From Telluria mixta (GTDB lineage Bacteria > Pseudomonadota > Gammaproteobacteria > Burkholderiales > Burkholderiaceae_D), in assembly GCF_029223865.1 (NCBI RefSeq), contig NZ_CP119520.1:930001-994000 (forward strand): 64,000 bases of DNA, in the 5' to 3' direction. The notes under the pieces were generated by a model, which was not told the origin of the DNA, searched no databases, and saw only the letters and a program-made list of their open reading frames with translations. Below are positions 9,476 to 18,107 of this stretch, piece after piece. How positions within the stretch are numbered: position 1 is the first letter of the stretch; every line of letters starts with the position of its first letter. Made by a program: the position numbers and the translations under genes.

Positions 9476-11548
9476 TCACCACACCCTGCAGCGCTTTTCC
9501 TTCACCATCGGCTGCCCCGCCTTGCACTGGAACGCCTGCTGGAACTGCGGCATGTTCACCATCAACCCGTTGACGCGATAACGCCCGGGCGAGTGCGGGT
9601 CCGTCATCGCGCTCACGCGCAGGTTTTCCGGGCGATCGTTTTCGCAGGCCCACTGCGCGTAGCCGACGAAGAAACGCTGTTCGGGCGTCAGGCCGTCACG
9701 CAACGGCTGAGGTTGCGCCTTCTGCGGCATCGCCGCTATCTCCGCCTGCCACGCCATCCAGCCGAGGATCAGGCCACCCAGGTCGGCGACGTCCTCGCCC
9801 AGCGTCAGCTTGCTGTTGATCTTGATGTCGTCCACGACCGTGTACTGCGCGTACTGGTCGACGATGCACTGGGCGCGCTCCTCGAACGCCTTGGCATCCT
9901 TCTTCGTCCACCAGTCCTTCAGGTTGCCGTTGACGTCGAACTGGCGGCCTTCGTCGTCGAACGCGTGGGTCAGTTCGTGGCCGATGGTGCCGCCCGTGTT
10001 GCCGTAATTGGGCGCGTCATCCATCTTCGGATCGAACAGCGGCGGCTGCAGCACGCCGGCCGGGAAGTTGATGTCGTTCATCTGCGGATCGAAGTAGGCG
10101 TTCACCGTCGGCGGCGTCATGCCCCACTCGGTGCGGTCGAGCGGCTTGCCGATCTTGGCCAGCTGACGGCGTGCCTCGAACCGGTTGCCGCGCTCGACGT
10201 TGCCGGCGAAGTCGCCCGCCTTGACGACGTAGGCGCCGTAGTCGCGCCACTTGTCCGGGTAGCCGATCTTGTTGACGATGGCGGCCAGTTTTTTCTGCGC
10301 CTGCTGCTTCGTCTCCGCGCTCATCCAGTCGAGCTCGTCGATATCCTTCTTCATCGCGTCCTCGATCTGGCGCGTCATGTGCAGCGCCTTGTCCTTCAGC
10401 TCGGGCGAGAACGCGCGGCCAACGAATTCCTGCCCCAGCGCTTCGCCCAGCTGATGGTCGACGAGCGCCACGCAGCGCTTCCAGCGCGGTTGCTGCTGCT
10501 GCACGCCGCGCAGCGTCCTGCTGAAGAAATCGAAGTGCTCGTTGTCGAAGTTCGACGCCAGCACCGGCGACAGGTTGCGCGCCACGTGCCAGCGCAGATA
10601 CGTGCGGGTGGCCTCCGGGCCGTTCGTCTTCCACATCTTGCCGAGCGCCTTGAAGAACGCGGGTTCGGTGACGTTGAACGTGCCCAGGCTGCCCTCGCCC
10701 AGCTCATCGAGGTAAGCGTGCCAGTCGAAGCCCGGCGTCAACGCCTGCAGGCCCTTCGCATCGACCTTGTGGAACAGTTTATACGGGTCGCGCTTGTCGA
10801 CGGTCGACAGCGACGCCTTCGCCAGCGTCGTCTCCATCTGCATCACGCGTGCCGCGTTGCGCTGCGCCACGGCCGGCGCATCGCCCAGCAGCTTGAACGT
10901 GTTCGCGATGTGCGCGACGTATTTGGCGCGGATCTCCTTCGACCTGGCGTCCGTCTTGAAGTACGAATCGCGGTCCGGCAGGCCCAGGCCGCCCGCGACG
11001 GCGAATGCGATCACGCGCGAGGAATCCGCGAAATCCTGGCTCGACGAGAAGCCGAAGAACAGGCCGGGATCCGCGAGCGCCAGTTGCAGGCGCGCGAGCA
11101 CGCGCGGCAGGTCGCGGTTCGACTGGATCTTCGCGATCTCGTCGAAGTACGGCGTCAGCGGCGCGGCGCCGCGCGCTTCGATGGCCTTCTCGTCCATGCA
11201 GGCGCCGAAGTAATCGCCGATCTTTTGCTGGTTGGCGTTACGGCCGTCCTGGCGCCGCGCGAGGTCTTCGAGGATGCCCCACAGGTAGCGGCGATTGTCC
11301 AGCGCCAGCTTGCCGTACACCGACCAGCGCGCCTGGTCGGCCGGGATCGGATTGTTCTTGATCCAGCCGCCGCACGCGTACTGGTAAAAGTCGACGCAGG
11401 GGTCGGCGTTGCGGTCCATCGAGTTTACGTCCAGGCCCGGCGTGTACGGGAACGACGTGGCAGGACGCTCGGCCGGCGTCTGGGCGGTGGCGATGGCGGC
11501 GCATCCGGCCAGGACGGCGCAGACGGCAAGACGAAGAGACAATCGCAT
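9476..11548 (-). CDS. Secreted M13 (neprilysin/PepO-type) zinc metallopeptidase
   Basis: A 690-residue protein with a signal peptide (MRLSLRLAVCAVLAGCAAIATAQ) and M13 features throughout. The N-terminal domain starts with NADPCVDFYQYACGGWIKNN. The substrate-binding VNAYFDP motif and the PAGVLQPPLFD segment precede the zinc site, GHELTHAFDDEG with H524 and H528 as ligands and E525 as base; the third ligand is expected in LTLGEDVADLGG. The protein ends in CRVW, the conserved C-terminus of the family. The role is most likely degradation of peptides outside the cytoplasm. The gene is on the same strand as, and 82 bases downstream of, the ECF sigma operon, so read-through from that operon is possible. 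Confidence 0.95.
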   Translation of the reverse strand: MRLSLRLAVCAVLAGCAAIATAQTPAERPATSFPYTPGLDVNSMDRNADPCVDFYQYACGGWIKNNPIPADQARWSVYGKLALDNRRYLWGILEDLARRQDGRNANQQKIGDYFGACMDEKAIEARGAAPLTPYFDEIAKIQSNRDLPRVLARLQLALADPGLFFGFSSSQDFADSSRVIAFAVAGGLGLPDRDSYFKTDARSKEIRAKYVAHIANTFKLLGDAPAVAQRNAARVMQMETTLAKASLSTVDKRDPYKLFHKVDAKGLQALTPGFDWHAYLDELGEGSLGTFNVTEPAFFKALGKMWKTNGPEATRTYLRWHVARNLSPVLASNFDNEHFDFFSRTLRGVQQQQPRWKRCVALVDHQLGEALGQEFVGRAFSPELKDKALHMTRQIEDAMKKDIDELDWMSAETKQQAQKKLAAIVNKIGYPDKWRDYGAYVVKAGDFAGNVERGNRFEARRQLAKIGKPLDRTEWGMTPPTVNAYFDPQMNDINFPAGVLQPPLFDPKMDDAPNYGNTGGTIGHELTHAFDDEGRQFDVNGNLKDWWTKKDAKAFEERAQCIVDQYAQYTVVDDIKINSKLTLGEDVADLGGLILGWMAWQAEIAAMPQKAQPQPLRDGLTPEQRFFVGYAQWACENDRPENLRVSAMTDPHSPGRYRVNGLMVNMPQFQQAFQCKAGQPMVKEKRCRVW

Positions 11549-11630
11549 GAATATTCCTGGTAAGAATGGCAGAAAACGGGCCGGGTCGTGCTCGGCCTCG
11601 TGCGCGGCCCGTCATGCTGCCATGCTGTGG

Positions 11631-12383
11631 TCATTCATGCAATGCGATATCGCGAATCGCGTAACCCTCCGGCAAGGCAAACGTGGATGCCGGGACGTCG
11701 CCGAACTTGAGGTTCTCCACGTGCATGACGAAGTCTCCAAGTTCCGGCATGGACATTTGCATGTAGACGATGGTGGCCAGATCGGGGGCATACCATGTTT
11801 CCGACGTGTGCACCAACGGCTTCTCGTTGCCCTGGGCGCCGGCAGGAATGGTGGTTTCCGACCGGGTGCCGCTGGCCTTGACGCCGGCGATCAGCTTTTC
11901 CCCGAGTTCGGTCTTTGCGCCGGACTTGTCTGGGAACTTCGGTGCCGACCGCGATTCCAGCGCCGCGCCCTTCAAGCGCAGGATTTCCTTGCGCTCCGGG
12001 CAGACGAGGTAGACAGCCTGTTTCGTCGGATCGGCGATGACGATGCGCTCCAGACCGGACGCCGACGAGGCGATGCGCGCGCGGCCCTTCTCGTCGTAGG
12101 CATACGAGATCGTGCTTTGGGTTTTGACCGTGTTCGCGCCGGTGAGGGCCAGGGCCACATTCGTCACGTAATCGTAGGTGTACGCCAGCCGCTTGCCTTC
12201 GAGCATCCTGAGCCTCGCGACGGCAGCCTGGTAGTCGGTGCGCAGGCGCTCGGGACCGAACTGGTCGGCAAAATCCGCCCGGGCTATGCCGGTCGTGTCG
12301 GCCTGGGCAGCGGCGGTGCGCATCGTCACCGGCAGGACCTGGCACGCGAGCAGCAGGCTGAACAGGATTGCGGAAACTTTCAT
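11631..12383 (-). CDS. Secreted protein of unknown function, paralogue A
   Basis: A 250-residue protein with a signal peptide (MKVSAILFSLLLACQVLPV...AAAQA). The first 130 residues have alternating strands (YTYDYVTNVALALTG, ISYAYDEKGRARI). The C-terminal 90 residues match those of the next gene upstream in the operon: both share G-V-x-A-x-GT, T-x-PAGA-x-GN-x-KP, E-x-W-x-A-x-DL and a final A-x-P-x-x-Y-x-x-R-(D/E)-I pattern. I recall this domain in many secreted proteins of acidobacteria and related groups, with no known function. The gene is 24 bases downstream of its paralogue, so it is part of the ECF sigma operon. Confidence 0.75.
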   Translation of the reverse strand: MKVSAILFSLLLACQVLPVTMRTAAAQADTTGIARADFADQFGPERLRTDYQAAVARLRMLEGKRLAYTYDYVTNVALALTGANTVKTQSTISYAYDEKGRARIASSASGLERIVIADPTKQAVYLVCPERKEILRLKGAALESRSAPKFPDKSGAKTELGEKLIAGVKASGTRSETTIPAGAQGNEKPLVHTSETWYAPDLATIVYMQMSMPELGDFVMHVENLKFGDVPASTFALPEGYAIRDIALHE

Positions 12384-12407
12384 GGTCTTCCCTTTCGTTT
12401 GATGAAT

Positions 12408-13199
12408 TCAGCGGCGCACGATTTCGCGCACCGTGTAGTCGGCCGGCACGGCAAACAGGGCCGTCGGCGGTTCGAGGCGGGAGAGGTTCCGCATGCGCAT
12501 CACGCTCTCGCCCATGAACGGGTTGGTCATCCTCATCTCGAGGGGAATCGACAGGTCGCGCGCCAGCCACATTTCAGTCGTGCTGACCATCGGCTTGACG
12601 TTGCCGGCCGCCCCCGCCGGGACGGTCACGGTCGTTTGTGTCCCCTCGGCCGTCACGCCCTCGATCTGTTTCGTGCCGAGCGAACGCGACTGGGTTACCG
12701 CCGCCGTGGCGTCGCCGGCCAGTGCCGGCGCCAGCTGCTCGGCGACCTTCGCAGCACCCGGCACGGGCGCCGCCGGACCGGCCGGTGCCGCGCCGGACGT
12801 CCCGGCGGGCCTCGGTGCCGTAATGGCCATCCGGTAGCCCGTCTTCGTGTCCGGATACAGGCGATAACTCATGCCCGCGTCGGGATCCTGGATCTGCACG
12901 AGCGGCTTGCCCTTCCATTCCGATTCCACCCGGGTGCGCCCATCGCCATCGCGGTACAGCTTTTCCGTATTGCGCTGGACGATGCGGTTGCCGTCGGCCA
13001 GCACCTTGACCGATTCCGTCACGCGTTCGGCGGAATACGGCAAACCGCGCACCGCGCAGCCCTCGGTACAATGGGTCGAGGCGCTGATCCGCAACAGCAT
13101 CACTTCCAGCGTGTCATTTGCCGCCCCGCCCTGCTGCGCATGGGCCACGGGGGCCAGCGCCAGCAAGGCGAGGCCGGCGGACAGGACAATCCGTCTCAT
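12408..13199 (-). CDS. Secreted protein of unknown function, paralogue B
   Basis: A 263-residue protein with a signal peptide (MRRIVLSAGLALLALAPVAHA). ATG at 13199 is chosen because GGAGGAG lies just upstream; an in-frame ATG eight codons earlier overlaps the preceding gene. Residues 25-120 form a strand-rich domain with two cysteines (STHCTEGCAVRG) that could form a disulphide. An Ala/Pro/Gly-rich linker (about residues 130-160) leads to the C-terminal domain shared with paralogue A (GVTAEGTQTTVTVPAGAAGN, then EMWLARDL). It lies 20 bases after the anti-sigma-like gene. Its place suggests that it belongs to the sigma factor's regulon or signal pathway. Confidence 0.75.
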   Translation of the reverse strand: MRRIVLSAGLALLALAPVAHAQQGGAANDTLEVMLLRISASTHCTEGCAVRGLPYSAERVTESVKVLADGNRIVQRNTEKLYRDGDGRTRVESEWKGKPLVQIQDPDAGMSYRLYPDTKTGYRMAITAPRPAGTSGAAPAGPAAPVPGAAKVAEQLAPALAGDATAAVTQSRSLGTKQIEGVTAEGTQTTVTVPAGAAGNVKPMVSTTEMWLARDLSIPLEMRMTNPFMGESVMRMRNLSRLEPPTALFAVPADYTVREIVRR

Positions 13200-13219
13200 C
13201 ACTCCTCCTTCGAAAAACA

Positions 13220-13714
13220 TCAATTCACGGCAAGCCGTATCGCCAGCGATTCGCCTGTTGCCGCCACCAGCAGTTCGGCGTGGACCAGTTCATGCGGCGC
13301 ATCCGCCACGATCGGGATACCCATCTGCACGAGGGCAGCGCGCGACAGGTCCGCCTGCCGCAGTTGCGGATTCGGCGCGGCCGCCATGCGCTCCTGGGGC
13401 ACGAGCGGCACGAACCCGACGTCGGCCGCCGCCAGCACACGCTCCACGCGGGGCGACGGCGCCGCCGCGGGCAGCAGGCTCATGCCGGCAATGGCCAGCG
13501 CACACGCCACCGCGCCGATACCGGCCCAGGACGCGATCGCATCGGCACTCCAGCGGCGATACCACGGCCGCGGCGCGTGACGTTGCGCGAACGCGCGCAG
13601 CAGTGCCTCTTCCACGCGGTCGGGCGGGGCCGCCTGCGCAAGGGCGCGGCGCGCGGCCTGCCATTCCGGGGCCGGGCCGGTGCCGTGATCGTCGTCGCCA
13701 TCAAACCTGTTCAT
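13220..13714 (-). CDS. Putative anti-sigma factor (single-pass membrane protein)
   Basis: A 164-residue protein overlapping the sigma-factor gene by 4 bases (ATGA). The N-terminal 60 residues are acidic then Arg-rich and predicted cytoplasmic. One membrane segment follows (about residues 62-83, ASWAGIGAVACALAIAGMSL), then an 80-residue periplasmic part. This topology and the translational coupling to an ECF sigma gene are typical of anti-sigma factors. No zinc-binding H-x3-C-x2-C motif of the ZAS class is present and I do not recognise a named domain, so the call rests on context and topology. Confidence 0.6.
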   Translation of the reverse strand: MNRFDGDDDHGTGPAPEWQAARRALAQAAPPDRVEEALLRAFAQRHAPRPWYRRWSADAIASWAGIGAVACALAIAGMSLLPAAAPSPRVERVLAAADVGFVPLVPQERMAAAPNPQLRQADLSRAALVQMGIPIVADAPHELVHAELLVAATGESLAIRLAVN

Positions 13715-14292
13715 GCGTTGTCCTTTGCAATGGCCCGGTACGGCGCGAGCGCCTGTGCCAGGGCGGCGCGGCCGCGCGCCAGGCGCGACCGCACGGTGCC
13801 GATCTCCAGCTGGCAGATCTGGGCAATTTCCTGATACGTTTTTTCGTGCAGCTCGAACAGAATCACCACGTCGCGGTAATGCGGCGCCAGGACGGCGAGC
13901 GCGCGCCGCAGATACTCGACCGCTTCCTCATCCAGCATCCTGGCCAGCGGTTCCGCCGCCGGATCGACCAGTTCCAGCCCGTCCTCCCCGTCGTCGTCGC
14001 CGGCGGGCTGCACCCAGCGGCTGTTCTGGCGCGCATGCCCCAGCACGAGGTTGCGGGCCACGCCGTACAGGAAGTTGGCGAGCATGCCCTTCAACGGATC
14101 GAAGCCGTAACTGTCGTTCAGGAGGCCCATGAACACGTCCTGCACGACGTCCGCCGCCACGTCCGGCGCGCCGCTGTGCAGCAGCGCGAAGCCGTACAAG
14201 CCGCTGCGGTGGCGCCGGTACAGGGTCTGGAATGCGGCCTGGTCTCCCTGTCGGATCGCGCGCAGCAGTTCGTTGTCGTCGGTCTCGTTCAC
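13711..14292 (-). CDS. ECF-type RNA polymerase sigma factor
   Basis: A 193-residue sigma-70 family member with only regions 2 and 4. Region 2 includes FQTLYRRHRSGLYGFAL, VVQDVFMGLL and the helix ending in FLYGVARNLVLGHARQ. Region 4 includes LRRALAVLAPHYRDVVILFE, with the helix-turn-helix YQEIAQICQLEIGTVRSRLARGRAAL. It heads a minus-strand operon with an anti-sigma-like gene and two secreted paralogues. The 148 bases upstream are AT-rich and separate it from the divergent GH13 gene, so they probably hold its promoter; ECF factors commonly activate their own operon. Confidence 0.92.
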   Translation of the reverse strand: MNETDDNELLRAIRQGDQAAFQTLYRRHRSGLYGFALLHSGAPDVAADVVQDVFMGLLNDSYGFDPLKGMLANFLYGVARNLVLGHARQNSRWVQPAGDDDGEDGLELVDPAAEPLARMLDEEAVEYLRRALAVLAPHYRDVVILFELHEKTYQEIAQICQLEIGTVRSRLARGRAALAQALAPYRAIAKDNA

Positions 14293-14440
14293 GATGAATT
14301 CGTTCGTTCTTTTTACTTATTTGAACGGGGTAGCTGAAAAGTTCCAGAATATTTACGGGAAATGCAGATGTAGTATTGCTACGGTTTACCTAGCGATAAA
14401 TTTGTAGTTTAATAACATCGATATCACTCAAGGACATCCG

Positions 14441-16045
14441 ATGCACATCGCCCGCGACGCCGATCCCCTCCTGCTCCCCCACCTCGCCGCCGGCGGCGTG
14501 CGCTTCGTCTTCGACGGCCCGGAAAGCCTGCGCACCGTCGCGCTGGCCGGCACGTTCAACAGCTGGGTGGGCAATGCCTGCATGCTCGAGCGCGTGACGC
14601 CGACCCGCTGGACCTGCACCCTGCCGCTGCCGCCCGGCCGCCACCTGTACAAGTTCGTGCTCGACGACACCGACTGGATCGCCGATCCGGCCAACCCGTG
14701 GATGTCCGAAGATGGCCAGGGCAATTCCTGCCTCACCGTCTGCCAGGACGGCACCGTATTCCTGCGCCGGCGCGGCCTGTGCGCGGACGCACCGGGCGCG
14801 CTGTACCGCGATCACCAGGCGTTGCCGAGTCCGGAATGGCTGCGCGACGCCGTGGTTTACCAGCTGTCCGTGCGCGCGTTCGGCGGCGACTTCGACGGCG
14901 TGCGCGCCCGCCTCGGTCACCTCGCCGACCTGGGCGTGAACACGATCTGGATGATGCCGATCCACCCTATCGGCGTGGCCGGCCGGCGCGGGACATTGGG
15001 CGACCCGTACGCGGTGCGCGACTTCGAAGCCATCGACCCGGCCCTGGGCGACGAAGACGGCCTGCGGCGGCTGGTGGATGCGGTCCACGCGCGCGGCATG
15101 CGCATCGTGTTCGACTGGACGCTCAACCGCAGCAGCGTCGACCATCCGCTGACGGTAACGCACCCCGAGTGGTTCCAGCGCGACCGGGAAGGCAACGTGA
15201 TGTACGCGGTGCCGCGGCGCGAGTATTTCGCCGGCTTCGATTTCAGCAACCGTGACCTGCGCCGCTACCTGGTCGATGCGATGTGCCGCTGGGTCGAACG
15301 CTTCGGCCTGGACGGCATGCGCTTCGACGATTCCGACATCACGCCGACGGATTTCCTCGACGAGATCCGCGCGGCGCTGGCGGCGGTCAATCCCGACATC
15401 GCGCTGATCTCGCAGGCCTACGACGAGTTCCACCACCTCGCCGCCTGCGACCTCACCTACGAAGGGGGCACGCGCGAGATGCTGCGCCGCGTGGCGCACG
15501 GGGAAGCGGGCGCGCGCGAGTTCGCGCAGTACTGGAACGAATCGACGTACAGCTTCCCGCGCGACGCGCTGCGCCTGCGCTGGCTGGAAGAGAAGGAGCA
15601 ACCGCGCGCCGATGCCGTGTTCGGCCACGACGCGCACCTGGCTGCAGCGGCCGTGCTGCTGACGATGGATGGCGTGCCGCACATCCTGATGGGCCAGGAA
15701 TTCGACGAGTCCGGCTGGCGCGACTGGACCGTGCTGTTCGACGACTGGCGCCTCGACTGGTCGAGGTTCGACCACGCCGCATTCGCCCACTTCAGCGCCC
15801 TGATCAAGCTGCGCGCACGCCACCCTGCCCTGCGCCGCGGCGCGACCGCCTTCATCGACGGCTTGCCGGACGGCGTGATCGGGATGGTGCGCAGCCTGGA
15901 CGGCGAGCGCATCGCGGTCTACGCGAACCTGGCGACGACGGCAACCCTGCCGGACGGGATGGGTGTGCCGCTGTATGCCCGCGGCTGGGACCAGGACGCG
16001 GGCAGCCTGGATGCCCACGGCTGCCTCGTCGCGCCGCTGCGCTGA
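14441..16045 (+). CDS. GH13 alpha-amylase-family protein with N-terminal CBM48-like domain, altered catalytic residues
   Basis: A 534-residue protein without a signal peptide. Residues about 18-100 resemble the glycogen-binding CBM48/AMPK-beta module (RTVALAGTFNSW, GRHLYKFVLDD). From residue 135 a GH13 (beta/alpha)8 barrel is seen: AVVYQLSVRAFGGDFDG, LADLGVNTIWMMPIHP, region II GMRFDDSD with nucleophile D296, and region IV FGHD with D397. Two deviations stand out. At the usual acid/base Glu the sequence is ISQAYDEF, giving Q325 where most members have GE. In region I the usual DxxxNH reads DWTLNR, with R230 in place of His. It may be an amylase of changed activity or a non-catalytic glycan-binding protein. 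It is divergent from the sigma-factor operon and stands alone. Confidence 0.8.
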   Translation: MHIARDADPLLLPHLAAGGVRFVFDGPESLRTVALAGTFNSWVGNACMLERVTPTRWTCTLPLPPGRHLYKFVLDDTDWIADPANPWMSEDGQGNSCLTVCQDGTVFLRRRGLCADAPGALYRDHQALPSPEWLRDAVVYQLSVRAFGGDFDGVRARLGHLADLGVNTIWMMPIHPIGVAGRRGTLGDPYAVRDFEAIDPALGDEDGLRRLVDAVHARGMRIVFDWTLNRSSVDHPLTVTHPEWFQRDREGNVMYAVPRREYFAGFDFSNRDLRRYLVDAMCRWVERFGLDGMRFDDSDITPTDFLDEIRAALAAVNPDIALISQAYDEFHHLAACDLTYEGGTREMLRRVAHGEAGAREFAQYWNESTYSFPRDALRLRWLEEKEQPRADAVFGHDAHLAAAAVLLTMDGVPHILMGQEFDESGWRDWTVLFDDWRLDWSRFDHAAFAHFSALIKLRARHPALRRGATAFIDGLPDGVIGMVRSLDGERIAVYANLATTATLPDGMGVPLYARGWDQDAGSLDAHGCLVAPLR

Positions 16046-16049
16046 CGTT

Positions 16050-16823
16050 TTACGCTTGCGGCGCGGGCCGCGCCAGGCCCTTGTCCAGCGCTTCGCGGAT
16101 CAGGGCGCGCACGGTCTTGTCGGCCGAGCGGCTTTCCGCATCCATGCGCTTGCCGAGGGCATCCATCTGCTTGCCCAGCGCATCCATCGGTTTGCCGGCA
16201 TCGTTCATGCGGCGGCCGATGTCGTCCATCGAATGCTGCGCGGCGCGCTGGCTGTCGGATTGCGTCGCCGCGGCCATCTGCCGGTTCAGGTCCGCCATCT
16301 GCCGGTTCAGGTCGGCCATCTCGCGGTTCAGGCGCGCCTGGCCGGCTTCGTCGGCGCCGGCCATGCGGCTGCCGACGTCGCCCATCTTGCCGCCGACGTC
16401 GTTCATGCGGCGCTCGATCGAGCGGATCTTCGACTCGTCCGGCTTCATGCCCGCGCCAGCGCGTTCCATGTCCTTGCCGAGGGCGTCCATCACCTTGCCG
16501 TGCTTGTCCATCTCGCGGCCGTAGACGTCCATCTCCTTGCCGAGCTTGTCGACGGGTTCCCATGCCGCGCGCGCCCGCGCCAGCACGGTCGGATCCTGCA
16601 CGACGTACTGCTTGCCGCCGTCGCGGAACCATAAGAAGTCGCCGCTGATCTGCTTGCGCAAGCGCTTGACGCTGGACCAGTCGGCGCTGTCGCCTGTCAT
16701 GCTTGTGCCGCGTTCGCCGTCGCGCACGAGTGCATAGGGCTCGCCGCGGTCGGCGGCGTGGGTGGGAAGTGCGGCTGCCAGCGCCAGGCCGGCGACCGCG
16801 ACGAGATGCTTAATACGAGACAT
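16050..16823 (-). CDS. Secreted methionine/glycine heptad-repeat protein, function unknown
   Basis: A 257-residue protein with a signal peptide (MSRIKHLVAVAGLALAAALPTHA). Residues 30-92 contain SGDFLWFRDGGKQYVVQDP, then ARAAWEPVDKLGKEMD. From residue 95 to 227 methionines fall on a strict seven-residue spacing: 98, 105, 112, 119, 126; 140, 147, 154; 169, 176, 183; and 199, 206, 213, 220, 227. Gly usually lies three residues before each Met, consensus DxxGKxM. This predicts a long helix or coiled coil with a methionine stripe. ATG at 16823 is chosen because the signal peptide starts there. I recall similar repeats in the tails of some M56 (BlaR1-like) peptidases, but no peptidase is present here. 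Confidence 0.75.
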   Translation of the reverse strand: MSRIKHLVAVAGLALAAALPTHAADRGEPYALVRDGERGTSMTGDSADWSSVKRLRKQISGDFLWFRDGGKQYVVQDPTVLARARAAWEPVDKLGKEMDVYGREMDKHGKVMDALGKDMERAGAGMKPDESKIRSIERRMNDVGGKMGDVGSRMAGADEAGQARLNREMADLNRQMADLNRQMAAATQSDSQRAAQHSMDDIGRRMNDAGKPMDALGKQMDALGKRMDAESRSADKTVRALIREALDKGLARPAPQA

Positions 16824-16939
16824 GTTTTCCTCCGTGTGGACGCGCGTTGCGATGACAGCACGATAGCGTCGGGGACGCTGCGCCGCGACGTGCGTGCGAT
16901 GAACTGCACGAAACGCGGAACAGACGGAGGAAAAGCCTG

Positions 16940-18046
16940 TTAAAACACCACGACGGAACGGATCGACTCGCCCTTCTTCATGAGGTCGAAGCCATCGTTG
17001 ATCTGGTCGAGCGTCAGGTGGTGGGTGATGAGATCGTCGATGTTGATCTTGTTCTCCATGTACCAGTCGACGATCTTCGGCACGTCCGTACGGCCGCGCG
17101 CGCCGCCGAACGCGGAACCCTTCCATACGCGGCCCGTGACGAGCTGGAACGGACGCGTCGCGATTTCCTTGCCCGCTTCCGCCACGCCGATGATGATCGA
17201 CTGGCCCCAGCCCTTGTGGCAGCACTCCAGCGCCTGGCGCATCGTCGTGACGTTGCCGATGCATTCGAACGAGTAGTCCGCGCCGCCGTCCGTCAGCTGG
17301 ACGATGGTGTCGACGACGTTCTCGACTTCCTTCGGGTTGACGAAGTGGGTCATGCCGAACTTGCGCGCCATCTCTTCGCGGCCCGGGTTGATGTCCACGC
17401 CGATGATCTTATCCGCGCCGACCATCTTGGCCGCCTGGATCACGTTCAGGCCGATGCCGCCCAGGCCGAACACGACGACGTTCGCGCCCGCCTCGACCTT
17501 CGCCGTGAAGATCACGGCACCGATGCCGGTCGTGACGCCGCAGCCGATGTAGCAGATCTTGTCGAACGGCGCGTCCGAACGGACTTTCGCCAGCGCGATT
17601 TCCGGCACCACGATGTAGTTCGAGAAGGTGGACGTGCCCATGTAGTGGTAGATCGGCTTGCCGTCCAGCGAGAAGCGCGACGTCGCATCCGGCATCAGGC
17701 CGCGGCCCTGCGTCGAGCGGATCGCCTGGCACAGGTTGGTCTTCTGCGACAGGCAGAATTTGCACTGGCGGCATTCCGGCGTGTACAGCGGGATGACGTG
17801 GTCGTCCTTGCGCAGGCTCGTCACACCGGGGCCGACGTCGACGACGACACCGGCGCCTTCATGGCCCAGGATCGCCGGAAAGATGCCTTCCGGGTCGGCC
17901 CCGGACAGCGTGTAGTAGTCGGTATGACAGATGCCAGTCGCCTTGACCTCGACGAGCACCTCGCCCGCCTTCGGGCCTTCGAGCTCGACCTCTTCGATCG
18001 TCAGCGGTTTCCCTGCCTGCCATGCAATCGCGGCCCTGGTTTTCAT
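16940..18046 (-). CDS. frmA: S-(hydroxymethyl)glutathione dehydrogenase / class III alcohol dehydrogenase
   Basis: A 368-residue zinc-dependent, NAD-linked dehydrogenase oxidising the glutathione adduct of formaldehyde, so a formaldehyde-detoxification enzyme. Start ATG at 18046 (MKTRAAIAWQAGKPL) matches class III enzymes. Catalytic-zinc residues appear in GICHTDYYTLSGADPEG and ILGHEGAGVV. The structural-zinc cysteines are in CRQCKFCLSQKTNLC. The NAD fold motif is VFGLGGIGLNVIQAAKM. The C-terminus ends GESIRSVVVF, usual for the family. No FrmR-type regulator or S-formylglutathione hydrolase gene lies nearby. Confidence 0.96.
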   Translation of the reverse strand: MKTRAAIAWQAGKPLTIEEVELEGPKAGEVLVEVKATGICHTDYYTLSGADPEGIFPAILGHEGAGVVVDVGPGVTSLRKDDHVIPLYTPECRQCKFCLSQKTNLCQAIRSTQGRGLMPDATSRFSLDGKPIYHYMGTSTFSNYIVVPEIALAKVRSDAPFDKICYIGCGVTTGIGAVIFTAKVEAGANVVVFGLGGIGLNVIQAAKMVGADKIIGVDINPGREEMARKFGMTHFVNPKEVENVVDTIVQLTDGGADYSFECIGNVTTMRQALECCHKGWGQSIIIGVAEAGKEIATRPFQLVTGRVWKGSAFGGARGRTDVPKIVDWYMENKINIDDLITHHLTLDQINDGFDLMKKGESIRSVVVF

Positions 18047-18107
18047 GTTTACGGTCCCTGGAAGATGATGAAAGAAAGTTCGGCATGATACCAAGCCGGC
18101 AAAAAAC

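Noticed and set aside
14293..14440. A small gene or riboswitch in the AT-rich gap between the sigma factor and the GH13 gene
   Set aside because: No start codon with a ribosome-binding site and coding-like sequence was seen. The low GC fits a divergent promoter region.
16824..17264. A 5' extension of the methionine-heptad gene into frmA
   Set aside because: The added residues are antisense-like and Arg-rich, while a signal peptide begins at ATG 16823.
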